From: Bacteroides sp.
Lineage (GTDB): Bacteria > Bacteroidota > Bacteroidia > Bacteroidales > Bacteroidaceae
DNA: 64,000 nucleotides
NCBI GenBank assembly: GCA_019416685.1
Contig: DXWV01000044.1
Span: 1 to 64,000, forward strand
Reading direction: 5' to 3'
The notes below the pieces were generated by a model. The model made no database searches and was not told the DNA's origin. It was given only the letters and a program-made list of their open reading frames with translations. The translations under genes were made by a program, and so were the position numbers. This document shows positions 1 through 8,158 of this stretch, in pieces (positions within the stretch are counted from its first letter, which is position 1; each line of letters opens with the position of its first letter).

Positions 1-30
1 TACCACTAATATTTGTAATGCAAATCTAAA

Positions 31-210
31 GGAGTAACACAGAGTTCCACAGAGTTTAACTCTTTATTGAAACGCAGATGATCGCAAATTTCCGCAAAGG
101 GAAACAAACCTAAGATAAAGAACTACAGTATTTTAATCTGCGCTTAATCTGTGTTGATCTGCGTTTCATCAGATAAATGGTACTCTGTGGAACTCCGTGT
201 TACTCTGTGG
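31..210. repeat. Nested inverted repeat, about 180 bases
   Basis: The outer arms (31-54 and 183-205) are reverse complements with one mismatch and contain the words ACACAGAGTTCCACAGAG and CTCTGTGGAACTC. Inside them, AAACGCAGAT (70-79) faces ATCTGCGTTT (157-166). The inner words are the same as those of the near-perfect hairpin at 13625-13695, and a half-copy lies at 28229-28252, so this is a dispersed family. It sits in the 755-base gene-free start of the window. I see no transposase and no target-site duplication. Confidence 0.8.
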
Positions 211-355
211 TGAAATCGTTCAGTAGTGAAGATTATCGGGCGTATCTTTTTGATGCCGGAAGTGTCCCCTAAGTAGTATCGTTATCCTTACCCGGTATTG
301 CACTTTGTCTTTCTCAGAAAGGAACATTCCTTTTCCCGGTAGGCAGTATTGTTTT

Positions 356-434
356 ACATGTACATGTTTCACTGTACCACATGTACATGTCGTACTGCTC
401 CACATGTGCATGTGGTACTGCTTTACATGTACAT
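356..434. repeat. Four-unit 23-base-period palindrome array (ACATGTACAT)
   Basis: The palindromic word ACATGTACAT, or a one-base variant, starts at 356, 379, 402 and 425, an exact 23-base period. The spacers carry a GTACTG-like word. A homologous array lies at 43308-43386, and the flank just upstream is similar in both (a C/T-rich stretch, then CCGGTRG). Because 23 is not a multiple of 3, the overlapping open frames are not meaningful. Nothing convincing is seen between 435 and 755 apart from scattered GCCAAT/ATTGGC words at 556-620. Confidence 0.85.
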
Positions 435-755
435 CTAAAACAATGTTACATACCGAGGCTTCCTACGTTACTCTAAGAGATGGGACTTAATCAATACTGG
501 AGAAAGGAATAGATAGCAACGGCAGAGGTCATTTAACTCAAAATTGATGGCTAATTTGCCAATATACTACTCTGTCGGTATGCCAATTGGTTAAGTTGTA
601 TCGTCGAAAGGTATTGGCGTATTGGTATATATCGGCAGATTATTTAATTAACCCCACCGATAGTTTTGAGATAATCTTAATAGTATTTGGAATAATGCTG
701 CAAAGCAGTATAGGAGATATTGCCTTTCTTTGCAGAAATCGAAATATTAATTATT

Positions 756-2609
756 ATGAGAAACAATACGAAATTACTTTCTTTAGGAATTGCCTTTGCA
801 TTGTGTACAGGCGTACTTCAAGCTCAGGATCCCTGGCAATCAAAATTATTGAAGATGAGCGATGACGGTTCGCTTACCTATATGCGGGATGCCGACGGGT
901 TTGTTTTGCCTGATTTCAGTCAGGCGGGTTATAAAAATGGAGAACCTATCCCCGTGGTTGATCTGCCCGACCGGACAGAGATCATTAGTCCCCTCCCGGA
1001 TGCTTCAGCAGATAATACGGCACATATACAGGCTGCTATCAATAAAGTAGGGGCTTATACGCCTGATGGAAATGGTATACGTGGGGTAGTGCTGCTTAGA
1101 GCAGGACGATACAATGTAGACGGAACGATTAATATGACTTATCCCGGAGTGATCTTGCGCGGTGAAGGCAACTGTTATGCAACGACAGACTCTACAGTGC
1201 TTTTCGGAAGAAATGCCAAAGAGAAAGCGAAACGATTGATATTGATGGGAAACAGCTCGGCACATAACTGGGGGAATGGTTCGGGAAGTAACCGTACGAA
1301 TGTTACTACAGAGAAAGTGATGCCGGGAGATTATAGCTTGAACGTGGCAGATGCAAGCGCATACAAGCCAGGCGATCTTATTTGCCTGAAATACCCAACA
1401 ACGGAAGCCTGGCTGGAAGCTGTGTGGTATGGTGGAAATTCGAACCGGAATACCGATGCTTCCATGAAATGGAAGACAAGTGACGTAGATATGTCCTATC
1501 ACCGTTATGTGACGAAGGTGGAAGGAAATACCATCACACTGGACGCACCACTGTTTTATACACTTGATAAAACGTATTCACAAGCCTATATTTATAAGAT
1601 AAATAACACTACCACCATACGTCATAATATAGGTATAGAGAATCTGCATATTTCTTTTGAACGCACCCCGAGCAGTTCTAAGGTTAATGCCGATCAGAAC
1701 TGTATTTACATGAGTTCATTGGAAAACAGTTGGGTGAAGGGAGTGTCATTGACCGGATTCATCCATGCAGGAATTAAAATAACTTCTACTACACGTACTA
1801 CGATAGAGGATTGTTACTCTATTGATCCGTCGGGATTGTGTACCGGGGGGACTTATTATAATTTTGAAACGTATCATCGTTCTCAGTTAGTACTGCTTAA
1901 AAACTGCTATGGGCGAAACGGACGCCACCATTACCTGTCTAATGGTTGTGCCACGGTAAGTGGTATCGTGGTTCAGAATTTCCGTTCGGAACTTGCATTG
2001 GCATCTTCCGAAGGACACCGGCTCTGGTCGCAGGGAATCTTGTTTGACAACTGGAAAGAAGTAGGTACGGTGAAGAGTAATGCCGGCAAGATAGGTATGT
2101 TCTTGCGTGACAATATGGGTAGCGGACATGGTTGGGGAGGAACCAACAGTGTATTCTGGAATTGCGATGTGCAACAGGGCATGATTTACCTGGATAAAGT
2201 ACCTACCGGACAGAATTATGCGATTGGTTGTACGGCAAATACTATCCGTAAATACCGTAATACGAGTGTATATACCACCGGATATATAGAAGGACAAAAG
2301 AAAAAAGGGTTACAGCCGCAATCACTTTACGATGCACAGTTGGCAGCTCGTAAGAAGGCTACAGGGATAACTATCGCAAAAAGCGATGAACAGCAGCCAC
2401 GCGTATCGGCAGAAAAAGGAAGAGTGGTGATTTCGTCAGAGAACATGGGGCGAGTGAATATATATAATGTAAATGGTACGCAGTTGCAGTCATTTGCCGT
2501 CACTACCGGGAATACCGTCAAGAGCCATTTGTTGGCTTCAGGTGTCTATGTAGTAAATGTTCAGACCAAAGGTGGGGCGGATTATACTACGAAAGTTTAC
2601 GTAGAATAA
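756..2609 (+). CDS. Secreted right-handed beta-helix protein with T9SS-type C-terminal domain
   Basis: The 617-residue protein starts at the ATG at 756. An in-frame TTG at 720 would add 12 residues ahead of a clear signal peptide ending near LQAQ. The body, with DGNGIRGVVLLRAGRY and several GI.I.....IEDC-like turns, reads as a pectate-lyase-like right-handed beta-helix of the kind found in polysaccharide-acting enzymes. The last roughly 70 residues (GRVNIYNVNGTQL...GVYVVNV...TTKVYVE) resemble a type A sorting domain of the type IX secretion system. The substrate and any catalytic residues cannot be read from sequence. It appears monocistronic, since the next gene runs toward it with only 20 bases between. 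Confidence 0.7.
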   Translation: MRNNTKLLSLGIAFALCTGVLQAQDPWQSKLLKMSDDGSLTYMRDADGFVLPDFSQAGYKNGEPIPVVDLPDRTEIISPLPDASADNTAHIQAAINKVGAYTPDGNGIRGVVLLRAGRYNVDGTINMTYPGVILRGEGNCYATTDSTVLFGRNAKEKAKRLILMGNSSAHNWGNGSGSNRTNVTTEKVMPGDYSLNVADASAYKPGDLICLKYPTTEAWLEAVWYGGNSNRNTDASMKWKTSDVDMSYHRYVTKVEGNTITLDAPLFYTLDKTYSQAYIYKINNTTTIRHNIGIENLHISFERTPSSSKVNADQNCIYMSSLENSWVKGVSLTGFIHAGIKITSTTRTTIEDCYSIDPSGLCTGGTYYNFETYHRSQLVLLKNCYGRNGRHHYLSNGCATVSGIVVQNFRSELALASSEGHRLWSQGILFDNWKEVGTVKSNAGKIGMFLRDNMGSGHGWGGTNSVFWNCDVQQGMIYLDKVPTGQNYAIGCTANTIRKYRNTSVYTTGYIEGQKKKGLQPQSLYDAQLAARKKATGITIAKSDEQQPRVSAEKGRVVISSENMGRVNIYNVNGTQLQSFAVTTGNTVKSHLLASGVYVVNVQTKGGADYTTKVYVE

Positions 2610-2629
2610 AGCCTCCGGAGCATGTCCGG

Positions 2630-3958
2630 TTAAGTATCCGGGATAGTATTCAGAATCTTTTTCGACAAAAACGCCTGTATGACTCCCCGGAGGAAAAGGT
2701 AGACCAGAAAGGCCAGCCATAAAGCATGATTTCCCATTTGGGTATGAAAAGCATAATAGATGACGAAGAAACTTACGGAAGCCACAAGCATCGAGGCAAG
2801 CATTTGCCGGGTGGCTGTGGCTCCGATAAAGATGCCATCCCAGAGAAAAGCGGAGAAACCTGCCAGCGGGATGGCAAGTACCCAATAAAAATAGTTACCT
2901 GCTTCGTCGATTACTGCAGTTTCATTGGTCAGTAGTCCGAGAAAAGACTTGCCCCCGATAGCATAGAGTAACGTGAAGGCAAGCGAAAGTCCTATACCCC
3001 AATTGAATAATTGGCGTACAGTTTGATGTAGTGCTATGCGGTTACGGGCACCAATGTATTTACCAGCCAATGCCTCTCCGGCATAAGCAAAGCCATCCAT
3101 AATATAAGAAAAGAGAGTGAATAATTGCATCAGAAGCGTGTTCACTGCAAGTACTATTTCACCTTGTGCAGCTCCGGCCGAGGTGAAATACATGGTGACA
3201 ATTACCAGGCAGAGTGTACGGAAAAATATGTCCCGGTTTACGGAAAAAAAACGAGACATTGCCTGTCTTTGCCAGATTCCTTTGAAAGTGATACGTTTTC
3301 GTAACGGTTTATAATAATGTATCCATAGCAGAAGCGCCATGAAGAAGCCGGCATATTGGGCAATGAGAGTACCAAGAGCAACACCTTCCACTTTCATCTT
3401 CAGCAAGTAGACAAAGCTAAGGCTGGCCACAATGTTTACTACGTTTTGTATAATGGCGATATACATGGGAAACCGGGAATTCTGCATGCCAATAAACCAT
3501 CCGGCAAAGCCATAGAGTCCAAGCATGGCAGGTGCTCCCCATATGCATATGCGAAAATAGAGAGTGGCGAGTTCTTGTACCTCCCTACTGGTTTTAATGA
3601 AGGTAAAAGCAGTTTTCTGGATGGGATATTGAAGCAATAACAGGCAAAAAGCGATCAACAATCCTATGCCAACAGAACGTAGCAGCAGGCGGGTTACTTC
3701 GTCCAGATCACGCTTCCCGTATGCTTGCGAGGTCATTCCGCTTGTACCCATACGCAGAAAACCAAAAATCCAATAGATGATATTGAATAACATGCCACCT
3801 ACTGCAATGGCTCCGATATAAGCAGGCGCTCCCAGATGTCCCACAATAGTGACATCAATCAATCCCAGCAATGGGACTGTAATATTGGAAATGATAGAAG
3901 GTATCGCAATCTCAAGGATACGCTTATTTCCGTTATGGATTGATCTCTTTTTGCTCAT
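2630..3958 (-). CDS. MATE-family efflux transporter
   Basis: The 442-residue protein has about 12 hydrophobic segments and the MATE/DinF opening (IAIPSIISNITVPLLGLIDVTIVGHLG), where the Asp and Gly-rich turn are conserved. MATE proteins export cationic drugs or metabolites in exchange for Na+ or H+ across the inner membrane. The position close to the DinF branch is an inference. The stop codons of this gene and its convergent neighbour are only about 20 bases apart. The start ATG lies 8 bases below a perfect -7 box, so its leader should be very short. Confidence 0.9.
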   Translation of the reverse strand: MSKKRSIHNGNKRILEIAIPSIISNITVPLLGLIDVTIVGHLGAPAYIGAIAVGGMLFNIIYWIFGFLRMGTSGMTSQAYGKRDLDEVTRLLLRSVGIGLLIAFCLLLLQYPIQKTAFTFIKTSREVQELATLYFRICIWGAPAMLGLYGFAGWFIGMQNSRFPMYIAIIQNVVNIVASLSFVYLLKMKVEGVALGTLIAQYAGFFMALLLWIHYYKPLRKRITFKGIWQRQAMSRFFSVNRDIFFRTLCLVIVTMYFTSAGAAQGEIVLAVNTLLMQLFTLFSYIMDGFAYAGEALAGKYIGARNRIALHQTVRQLFNWGIGLSLAFTLLYAIGGKSFLGLLTNETAVIDEAGNYFYWVLAIPLAGFSAFLWDGIFIGATATRQMLASMLVASVSFFVIYYAFHTQMGNHALWLAFLVYLFLRGVIQAFLSKKILNTIPDT

Positions 3959-3966
3959 TCTGAGGA

Positions 3967-3974
3967 CAAAGTTA
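3967..3974 (-). promoter_or_regulatory. -7 box for the MATE gene
   Basis: The minus strand reads TAACTTTG, a full match to the Bacteroides TAnnTTTG consensus. Transcription should start within about 5 bases of the ATG at 3958, giving a nearly leaderless mRNA. Confidence 0.6.
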
Positions 3975-4056
3975 GATTAAAAATATATATCATGAAATTT
4001 AACTGAACAATAACTCTATTTAATTGGTTCGTACTGAAAAGATGAGAATAAAACGT

Positions 4057-4064
4057 TATCTTTG
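4057..4064 (+). promoter_or_regulatory. -7 box for the TPR-protein gene
   Basis: TATCTTTG matches TAnnTTTG and lies 16 bases before the ATG at 4081. No good TTG is visible at the usual spacing upstream. Confidence 0.5.
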
Positions 4065-4080
4065 CGAGGTGCTTGACTAA

Positions 4081-4776
4081 ATGAGTATGAATGAAATGAG
4101 AGCCTTAACTTTACTTTTTACTTTTTTGATATCTTTCCCGTTTACACTTTCGGCACAGATTGCCGGAGATGTGTTGCAGAAGGTTTCGGAAGCGATGGCT
4201 GCCGAACAATGGGAGCAGGCTGTCAGCTTGTTCCGTCAGGCTATTCAACTTAATGCTGATAAGTCTGAGATGTTTTACTGGACGAGTGTAGACAAGAATA
4301 GCAATGTCAGTACTAAAATAGCTCAGGAGCTGACGCTTCATTATAAAAATGCACGAAACTATGATAAGGCTTATCTGTTTTGTAAAGAGCTTCTTCAAAA
4401 GTTTCCTAATGATGTGAAGTGGCTTCTGACTTGTGCAGAGACAGAAGTATGCAGAGGGAAAGAAGATGAGGCTTTACAGACCTATCAGAAGGTGCTCTCA
4501 CTGGATGCAAATAATCTGGATGCTAATATCTTTGTCGGTAATTATTATTATCTGAAAGCTGAACAGGAAAAGCAACAGTTGATGCGTGATTATAAGAAAA
4601 TCAATTCTCCCACGCGTATGCAGTATGCTCGTTATAAGGATGGGTTGAGCCGGCTTATGACTGAAAGATATAGTAAAGCGAAAGAATATCTTCAGAACGT
4701 AGTCCGCCAGTTTCCATCAACAGAGGTTATGAAAACGCTGGAGAAAATAAGGAAACTGGAGGTAGAAATGAAGTAA
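4081..4776 (+). CDS. Exported tetratricopeptide-repeat protein
   Basis: The 231-residue protein has an N-terminal signal peptide (FTFLISFPFTLSAQ). In-frame ATGs at 4081, 4087 and 4096 are all possible starts. The rest is helical TPR-like sequence: AEQWEQAVSLFRQAIQLN near residues 40-57, a second pair around NYDKAYLFCKELLQKFPND, and a third around EDEALQTYQKVLSLDANN. It probably acts as a periplasmic scaffold. The partner is unknown, and the neighbours, a convergent transporter and birA, give no hint. Confidence 0.7.
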   Translation: MSMNEMRALTLLFTFLISFPFTLSAQIAGDVLQKVSEAMAAEQWEQAVSLFRQAIQLNADKSEMFYWTSVDKNSNVSTKIAQELTLHYKNARNYDKAYLFCKELLQKFPNDVKWLLTCAETEVCRGKEDEALQTYQKVLSLDANNLDANIFVGNYYYLKAEQEKQQLMRDYKKINSPTRMQYARYKDGLSRLMTERYSKAKEYLQNVVRQFPSTEVMKTLEKIRKLEVEMK

Positions 4777-4811
4777 GCGGAGCGGACAGAGAGATTCTTG
4801 TTAGCAGCTTA

Positions 4812-5585
4812 TTATATGTCATATTGTACCTCTTTGAATAGATAGGTTCGTTCCGTTCCGATCTGATCTTTAAGAATAAGCCGTCCATCCGGTTCTACAC
4901 GCAGCAGGCGGGCCAGAAACTTTCCATTGGCATCGGTGTATCGGTGAAACCCATCTTTACGGAAAAGAGATCCGGCATATCGGTTGGCTATGAGAGTGTT
5001 TACACTTTCGTTTTCTGTTTGTAGTAACGCATAGTAGTCTTTTATCCGTCCCATGATAGAAGCTAATATCTGTTCAGGGCTGTAAGATTGTCCTGTGATT
5101 TGTTTTAAAGATACCGGGTTGGGAGCCGGACTGGTGAATGCCTTCTGGTTGATATTGACTCCAATACCCGCAATGCTCCGGCTGATATGAGTTCCTGTCA
5201 GATCATTCTCGATAAGCATGCCGCAAATCTTCTTATCTTTCCAATAAATATCGTTCGGCCATTTGATAGAGACATCAGAAACATGTGTGTCCAGCTCTTC
5301 TTTGATAGCCAAAGAGATAATCTGGGAGAGCAGGAATTGTTTGCGGGCTTTCAGGAAGGCAGGATAGAGTACAAAGCTGAACATCAGGTTTTGTCCCCTC
5401 TCAGATTCCCAGCTATTCCCACGTTGTCCTCTGCCCGAGGTTTGAAAATCCGTAGTAACAGTTGTCAGTTCTCCGACACATTGCTTGTTGCAAAGATCAT
5501 TCAAGTATTTGTTCGTTGACTCTGTCTCTTCCAGATAAACCAGAGAAACGGGAAACGATTCAGGGAAGTGCATCATATTCGGCAC
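4812..5585 (-). CDS. birA: Biotin--[acetyl-CoA-carboxylase] ligase
   Basis: The 257-residue enzyme activates biotin as biotinyl-AMP and attaches it to the carrier lysine of biotin-dependent carboxylases. The biotinyl-AMP loop is GRGQRG (residues 51-56) and the catalytic KWPND is at 108-112. A small C-terminal BPL domain follows. There is no N-terminal helix-turn-helix, so it is a monofunctional ligase rather than a BirA-type repressor. The start overlaps the 3' end of the upstream mmcQ-like gene by 26 bases. Starts at 5576 or 5573 would shorten this to 14-17, so translation is probably coupled in the yraN-mmcQ-birA unit. Confidence 0.92.
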   Translation of the reverse strand: MPNMMHFPESFPVSLVYLEETESTNKYLNDLCNKQCVGELTTVTTDFQTSGRGQRGNSWESERGQNLMFSFVLYPAFLKARKQFLLSQIISLAIKEELDTHVSDVSIKWPNDIYWKDKKICGMLIENDLTGTHISRSIAGIGVNINQKAFTSPAPNPVSLKQITGQSYSPEQILASIMGRIKDYYALLQTENESVNTLIANRYAGSLFRKDGFHRYTDANGKFLARLLRVEPDGRLILKDQIGTERTYLFKEVQYDI

Positions 5586-5916
5586 GCAGTTTTTTAGTGA
5601 ACTTTTTTAAAACCTCTTCGTAGGAATGGTCTATCAGATGTTCTATCAGACGATCGTCTGCATCCTGGTCAAAGCAGACACTGTTCCAGTATTTCTTATT
5701 GAAATGATAAGCCCCATTGATAGCAGAATAGCGTTCACGAAGCTCTATTGCATATTCCGGGTCACACTTTAGAGAAATACTATCAGTTCCCTCCAGATCG
5801 ATCAGGGCAAACATTTTATCCATCACCTTCATAACGAGTGATACATCATCAAAAGGAAAACATTCTGTTACTCCTTTTTTGCTCAGACAATACTCTCTTG
5901 CTTTTTCTACATTCAT
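5560..5916 (-). CDS. MmcQ/YjbR-family protein
   Basis: The 118-residue protein has the YjbR fold signature: an N-terminal EYCLSKKGVTECFPFDD segment, then KVMDKMFALI and a HFNKKYWNSV segment near residue 70. Family members have a double-wing DNA-binding-like fold, but the cellular role is not established. It lies 4 bases after yraN and overlaps birA, which suggests one operon of three genes. Confidence 0.85.
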   Translation of the reverse strand: MNVEKAREYCLSKKGVTECFPFDDVSLVMKVMDKMFALIDLEGTDSISLKCDPEYAIELRERYSAINGAYHFNKKYWNSVCFDQDADDRLIEHLIDHSYEEVLKKFTKKLRAEYDALP

Positions 5917-5920
5917 ACGC

Positions 5921-6286
5921 TCAAAATAGGGGCGGATAAAACGCCTCTTTTATATGTTCTATTTTAAAATCTCCTGCTTTACCTACGGCTGTGATAATAT
6001 CGAAACGCACGGGTACATCAAGCTGAAAAGTCCTGATATAGGTGTCTGCCGCTTTTACAGTATGCCTGATTTTCTGCACAGTAACGGCATCTTCCGGTTG
6101 CATGATAGTTGCATCACTGCGGGTTTTAACTTCCACTACTATAAGTTCATTGTCTTTGGCTGCCACAATGTCAAGTTCAAGGTGTCCTTTCCGCCAGTTC
6201 CGATGGCGAATGATATACTCATTCTTTTCCAGATAGGCTACAGCAGCATCTTCTCCGGCTTTTCCTAATTCATTGTGTGAAGCCAT
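5921..6286 (-). CDS. YraN/UPF0102 family endonuclease-like protein
   Basis: The 121-residue protein has a restriction-endonuclease-like fold. The PD-(D/E)xK-like residues are visible as ELD (37-39) and EVK (52-54), with the GxxGE start typical of UPF0102 (GKAGEDAAVAYLE). The family is linked to Holliday-junction or recombination processing, but its biochemical role is poorly defined. It is first in the operon with the mmcQ-like gene and birA, behind a -7 box at 6327-6334. Confidence 0.88.
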   Translation of the reverse strand: MASHNELGKAGEDAAVAYLEKNEYIIRHRNWRKGHLELDIVAAKDNELIVVEVKTRSDATIMQPEDAVTVQKIRHTVKAADTYIRTFQLDVPVRFDIITAVGKAGDFKIEHIKEAFYPPLF

Positions 6287-6326
6287 AGATTTAGTAGTTA
6301 GAATTCAGATTTTGGCAGTTAATATG

Positions 6327-6334
6327 CAAAAATA
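6327..6334 (-). promoter_or_regulatory. -7 box for yraN-mmcQ-birA
   Basis: The minus strand reads TATTTTTG, 40 bases before the yraN ATG at 6286. It is back-to-back with the plus-strand promoter at 6347-6376. Confidence 0.55.
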
Positions 6335-6346
6335 CTCTTTTTATTC

Positions 6347-6376
6347 TTTGTTTTTACAGAAGTAAAAGTAAATTTG
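6347..6376 (+). promoter_or_regulatory. Promoter for the RHH-like gene and tadA
   Basis: TTTG at 6347-6350, an 18-base spacer and TAAATTTG at 6369-6376 make a good Bacteroides promoter. The predicted start site is about 5 bases from the ATG at 6385. The mRNA is therefore nearly leaderless, unless translation begins at the internal ATG at 6415. Confidence 0.65.
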
Positions 6377-6384
6377 CAGAGAAT

Positions 6385-6618
6385 ATGGGAAAGAGAGCGA
6401 AAAAAGGCTTAAAGATGCATGTTGAACTCACTAAGCGTGAGCGGCGAATGAGCATTTTGCTAAGCGAAGATGAACAATTGATTGTGGATCGTTATCTGGA
6501 GAAATATAAGATAACGAACAAGTCGCGTTGGCTTCGTGAGACAATTCTCATGTTTATTCATAAAAACATGGAGGAGGATTATCCTACTCTTTTTGGTGAA
6601 CACGATATGAGGCGCTGA
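6385..6618 (+). CDS. Small basic ribbon-helix-helix-like protein
   Basis: The 77-residue basic protein reads LTKRERRMSILLSEDEQLIVD followed by NKSRWLRETILMFIHKNM. That is a strand plus two helices, the pattern of small ribbon-helix-helix DNA-binding proteins or relaxosome accessory proteins. An in-frame ATG at 6415, preceded by an A/G-rich stretch, would give a 67-residue form and leave room for a leader. The gene is followed 6 bases later by tadA and is probably co-transcribed with it. Function is unknown; DNA binding is inferred from fold only. Confidence 0.6.
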   Translation: MGKRAKKGLKMHVELTKRERRMSILLSEDEQLIVDRYLEKYKITNKSRWLRETILMFIHKNMEEDYPTLFGEHDMRR

Positions 6619-6624
6619 AATCTT

Positions 6625-7062
6625 ATGCTGGACGATACTTATTTTATGAAACAAGCGCTCATTGAGGCGCAAAAGGCAGCTGACAGAGGTGAAGTTCCTG
6701 TAGGGGCTGTTGTTGTTTGTAAAGAGCGGATTATTGGTCGTGCTCATAACCTCACCGAAACTTTGAATGATGTAACTGCCCACGCCGAAATGCAGGCGAT
6801 CACTGCGGCTGCCAATGTTCTTGGTGGCAAATATCTGAATGAATGCACGCTATATGTTACAGTGGAGCCATGTGTCATGTGTGCCGGAGCCATTGCCTGG
6901 GCACAGACAGGAAAACTTGTTTTCGGAGCAGAAGATGAGAAACGTGGTTATCAGAAGTATGCTGCACAGGCATTACACCCCAAAACAATAGTGGTAAAAG
7001 GTGTATTGGCCGATGAATGTGCTGCTTTGATGAAAGAGTTCTTTGCGGCAAAAAGGGGATAA
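6625..7062 (+). CDS. tadA: tRNA-adenosine/nucleoside deaminase (TadA-like)
   Basis: The 145-residue enzyme belongs to the cytidine-deaminase superfamily. The zinc and proton-shuttle motif HAE is at residues 53-55 and PCVMC at 82-86. TadA converts A34 of tRNA-Arg(ACG) to inosine. Some Bacteroidetes homologues annotated this way are guanine deaminases, so the substrate is less certain than the fold. It is second in a two-gene unit after the small ribbon-helix-helix-like gene. Confidence 0.85.
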   Translation: MLDDTYFMKQALIEAQKAADRGEVPVGAVVVCKERIIGRAHNLTETLNDVTAHAEMQAITAAANVLGGKYLNECTLYVTVEPCVMCAGAIAWAQTGKLVFGAEDEKRGYQKYAAQALHPKTIVVKGVLADECAALMKEFFAAKRG

Positions 7063-7091
7063 CATTATAACCTTATAACTTTCCTTGTTTC

Positions 7092-7376
7092 CTATTTTAT
7101 TTCTTCAAAATCAACGTATTCCCCCTCATCCTTAGCGAATATTTTTTTGTGTCTCCGGGGTTGAAAATCATCTTCTGTTATACTTTCCTCCTCTGGTTCT
7201 CTTCTTTGGGAGTTCTGTTGTTGCTGTCTTTCATTTGTAGTGGTATAAGTACGTGTTTGGGATGTAGAGCGACGTCCGAATCCAAAAAGGGCTCGCAAGA
7301 TACTTCCTACAATTGAAACGCCAATAACAAGGACGGCTATTATTAGAATAAAAAAGAATCCAAGAAGATTAAACAT
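7092..7376 (-). CDS. DUF4834-like small membrane protein
   Basis: The 94-residue protein has one N-terminal membrane helix (FFFILIIAVLVIGVSIVGSIL), a short FGFGRR turn and a charged, Gln/Arg-rich cytoplasmic tail ending in acidic residues. It resembles DUF4834 of Bacteroidetes, which has no known function. It lies downstream of psd-pssA on the same strand with a 62-base gap, so it may be the last gene of that unit. Confidence 0.6.
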   Translation of the reverse strand: MFNLLGFFFILIIAVLVIGVSIVGSILRALFGFGRRSTSQTRTYTTTNERQQQQNSQRREPEEESITEDDFQPRRHKKIFAKDEGEYVDFEEIK

Positions 7377-7438
7377 GAGCTATTAGTTTTATACGTTGTT
7401 TGAAACTGATAGTACAACAAACGTGCCAAAAGGAATGT

Positions 7439-8146
7439 TTATCTATTTTTTCTTGTAAAAAGTGAAAGTATGATATACCACAAGATAATAGCCGAAAATC
7501 CACTAACACCTAAAAAGATCAATAAGGGAATACATACGATTAAAAAGATAAAACTAATTTTATTGTCTTTCCAGGATAAACTCTTGAATTTGAGAGAAAA
7601 CATGGGAATCTCTGATACCAATAGCCATGAAAAAAGCATGACTAATAGCAGGATATATACAGGGTGGCAACTTTCGGATACCAGAAAGTCATGAGCACCA
7701 TAAATCAAAGCACCCCAGAATAATGCATTAGCCGGAACCGGCAAGCCAATAAAAGAACTGGTCTGGCGGGTATCATTATTGAATTTAGCTAACCGCAAAC
7801 CTGAAAAAACAGAGATAAGAAAAGCAGCATATGGCAGATAGGGGGCAATCACTTCGATGTTTGCCGGATAGTGCATTTCTCTTAATAATGAAAAGATAAC
7901 GAATGAGGGTGCCACACCAAAACTAATATCATCGGCCAATGAATCAAGGTCTTTTCCGATAGGAGAGTGCGCGTTGAGAGTACGTGCCAACATGCCATCA
8001 AAGAAATCGAAAACAGCACTTAATATAATAAAGGTAAGAGCTAAGTCATAGCGTGCTTCGAAAGCCATGACAGAAGCAATACAACCGGAAAAAAGATTCA
8101 GGCAGGTTACTGCATTGGGGATATAGTTCTTTAGGGCATTTGCCAT
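7439..8146 (-). CDS. pssA: CDP-diacylglycerol--serine O-phosphatidyltransferase
   Basis: The 235-residue integral membrane enzyme makes phosphatidylserine from CDP-diacylglycerol and serine. The CDP-alcohol phosphotransferase signature DGxxARx8GxxxDxxxD is complete, from D50-G51 to D72. About six to eight hydrophobic segments follow. It sits 12 bases downstream of psd, so the two steps of phosphatidylethanolamine synthesis are encoded together. Confidence 0.95.
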   Translation of the reverse strand: MANALKNYIPNAVTCLNLFSGCIASVMAFEARYDLALTFIILSAVFDFFDGMLARTLNAHSPIGKDLDSLADDISFGVAPSFVIFSLLREMHYPANIEVIAPYLPYAAFLISVFSGLRLAKFNNDTRQTSSFIGLPVPANALFWGALIYGAHDFLVSESCHPVYILLLVMLFSWLLVSEIPMFSLKFKSLSWKDNKISFIFLIVCIPLLIFLGVSGFSAIILWYIILSLFTRKNR

Positions 8147-8158
8147 TGTGACAGTTTT

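Noticed and set aside
220..411. Small minus-strand frame across the ACATGTACAT array
   Set aside because: Its residues (HMW, CTCG, HVHV) simply translate the repeat words, and the 23-base period changes frame each unit. The same holds for 43219-43437.
356..434. CRISPR array
   Set aside because: The period of 23 bases is too short for repeat plus spacer, the repeats are palindromic 10-base words, and no cas genes are present.
4812..5585. BirA as biotin-operon repressor
   Set aside because: There is no N-terminal helix-turn-helix domain; it is the ligase only.
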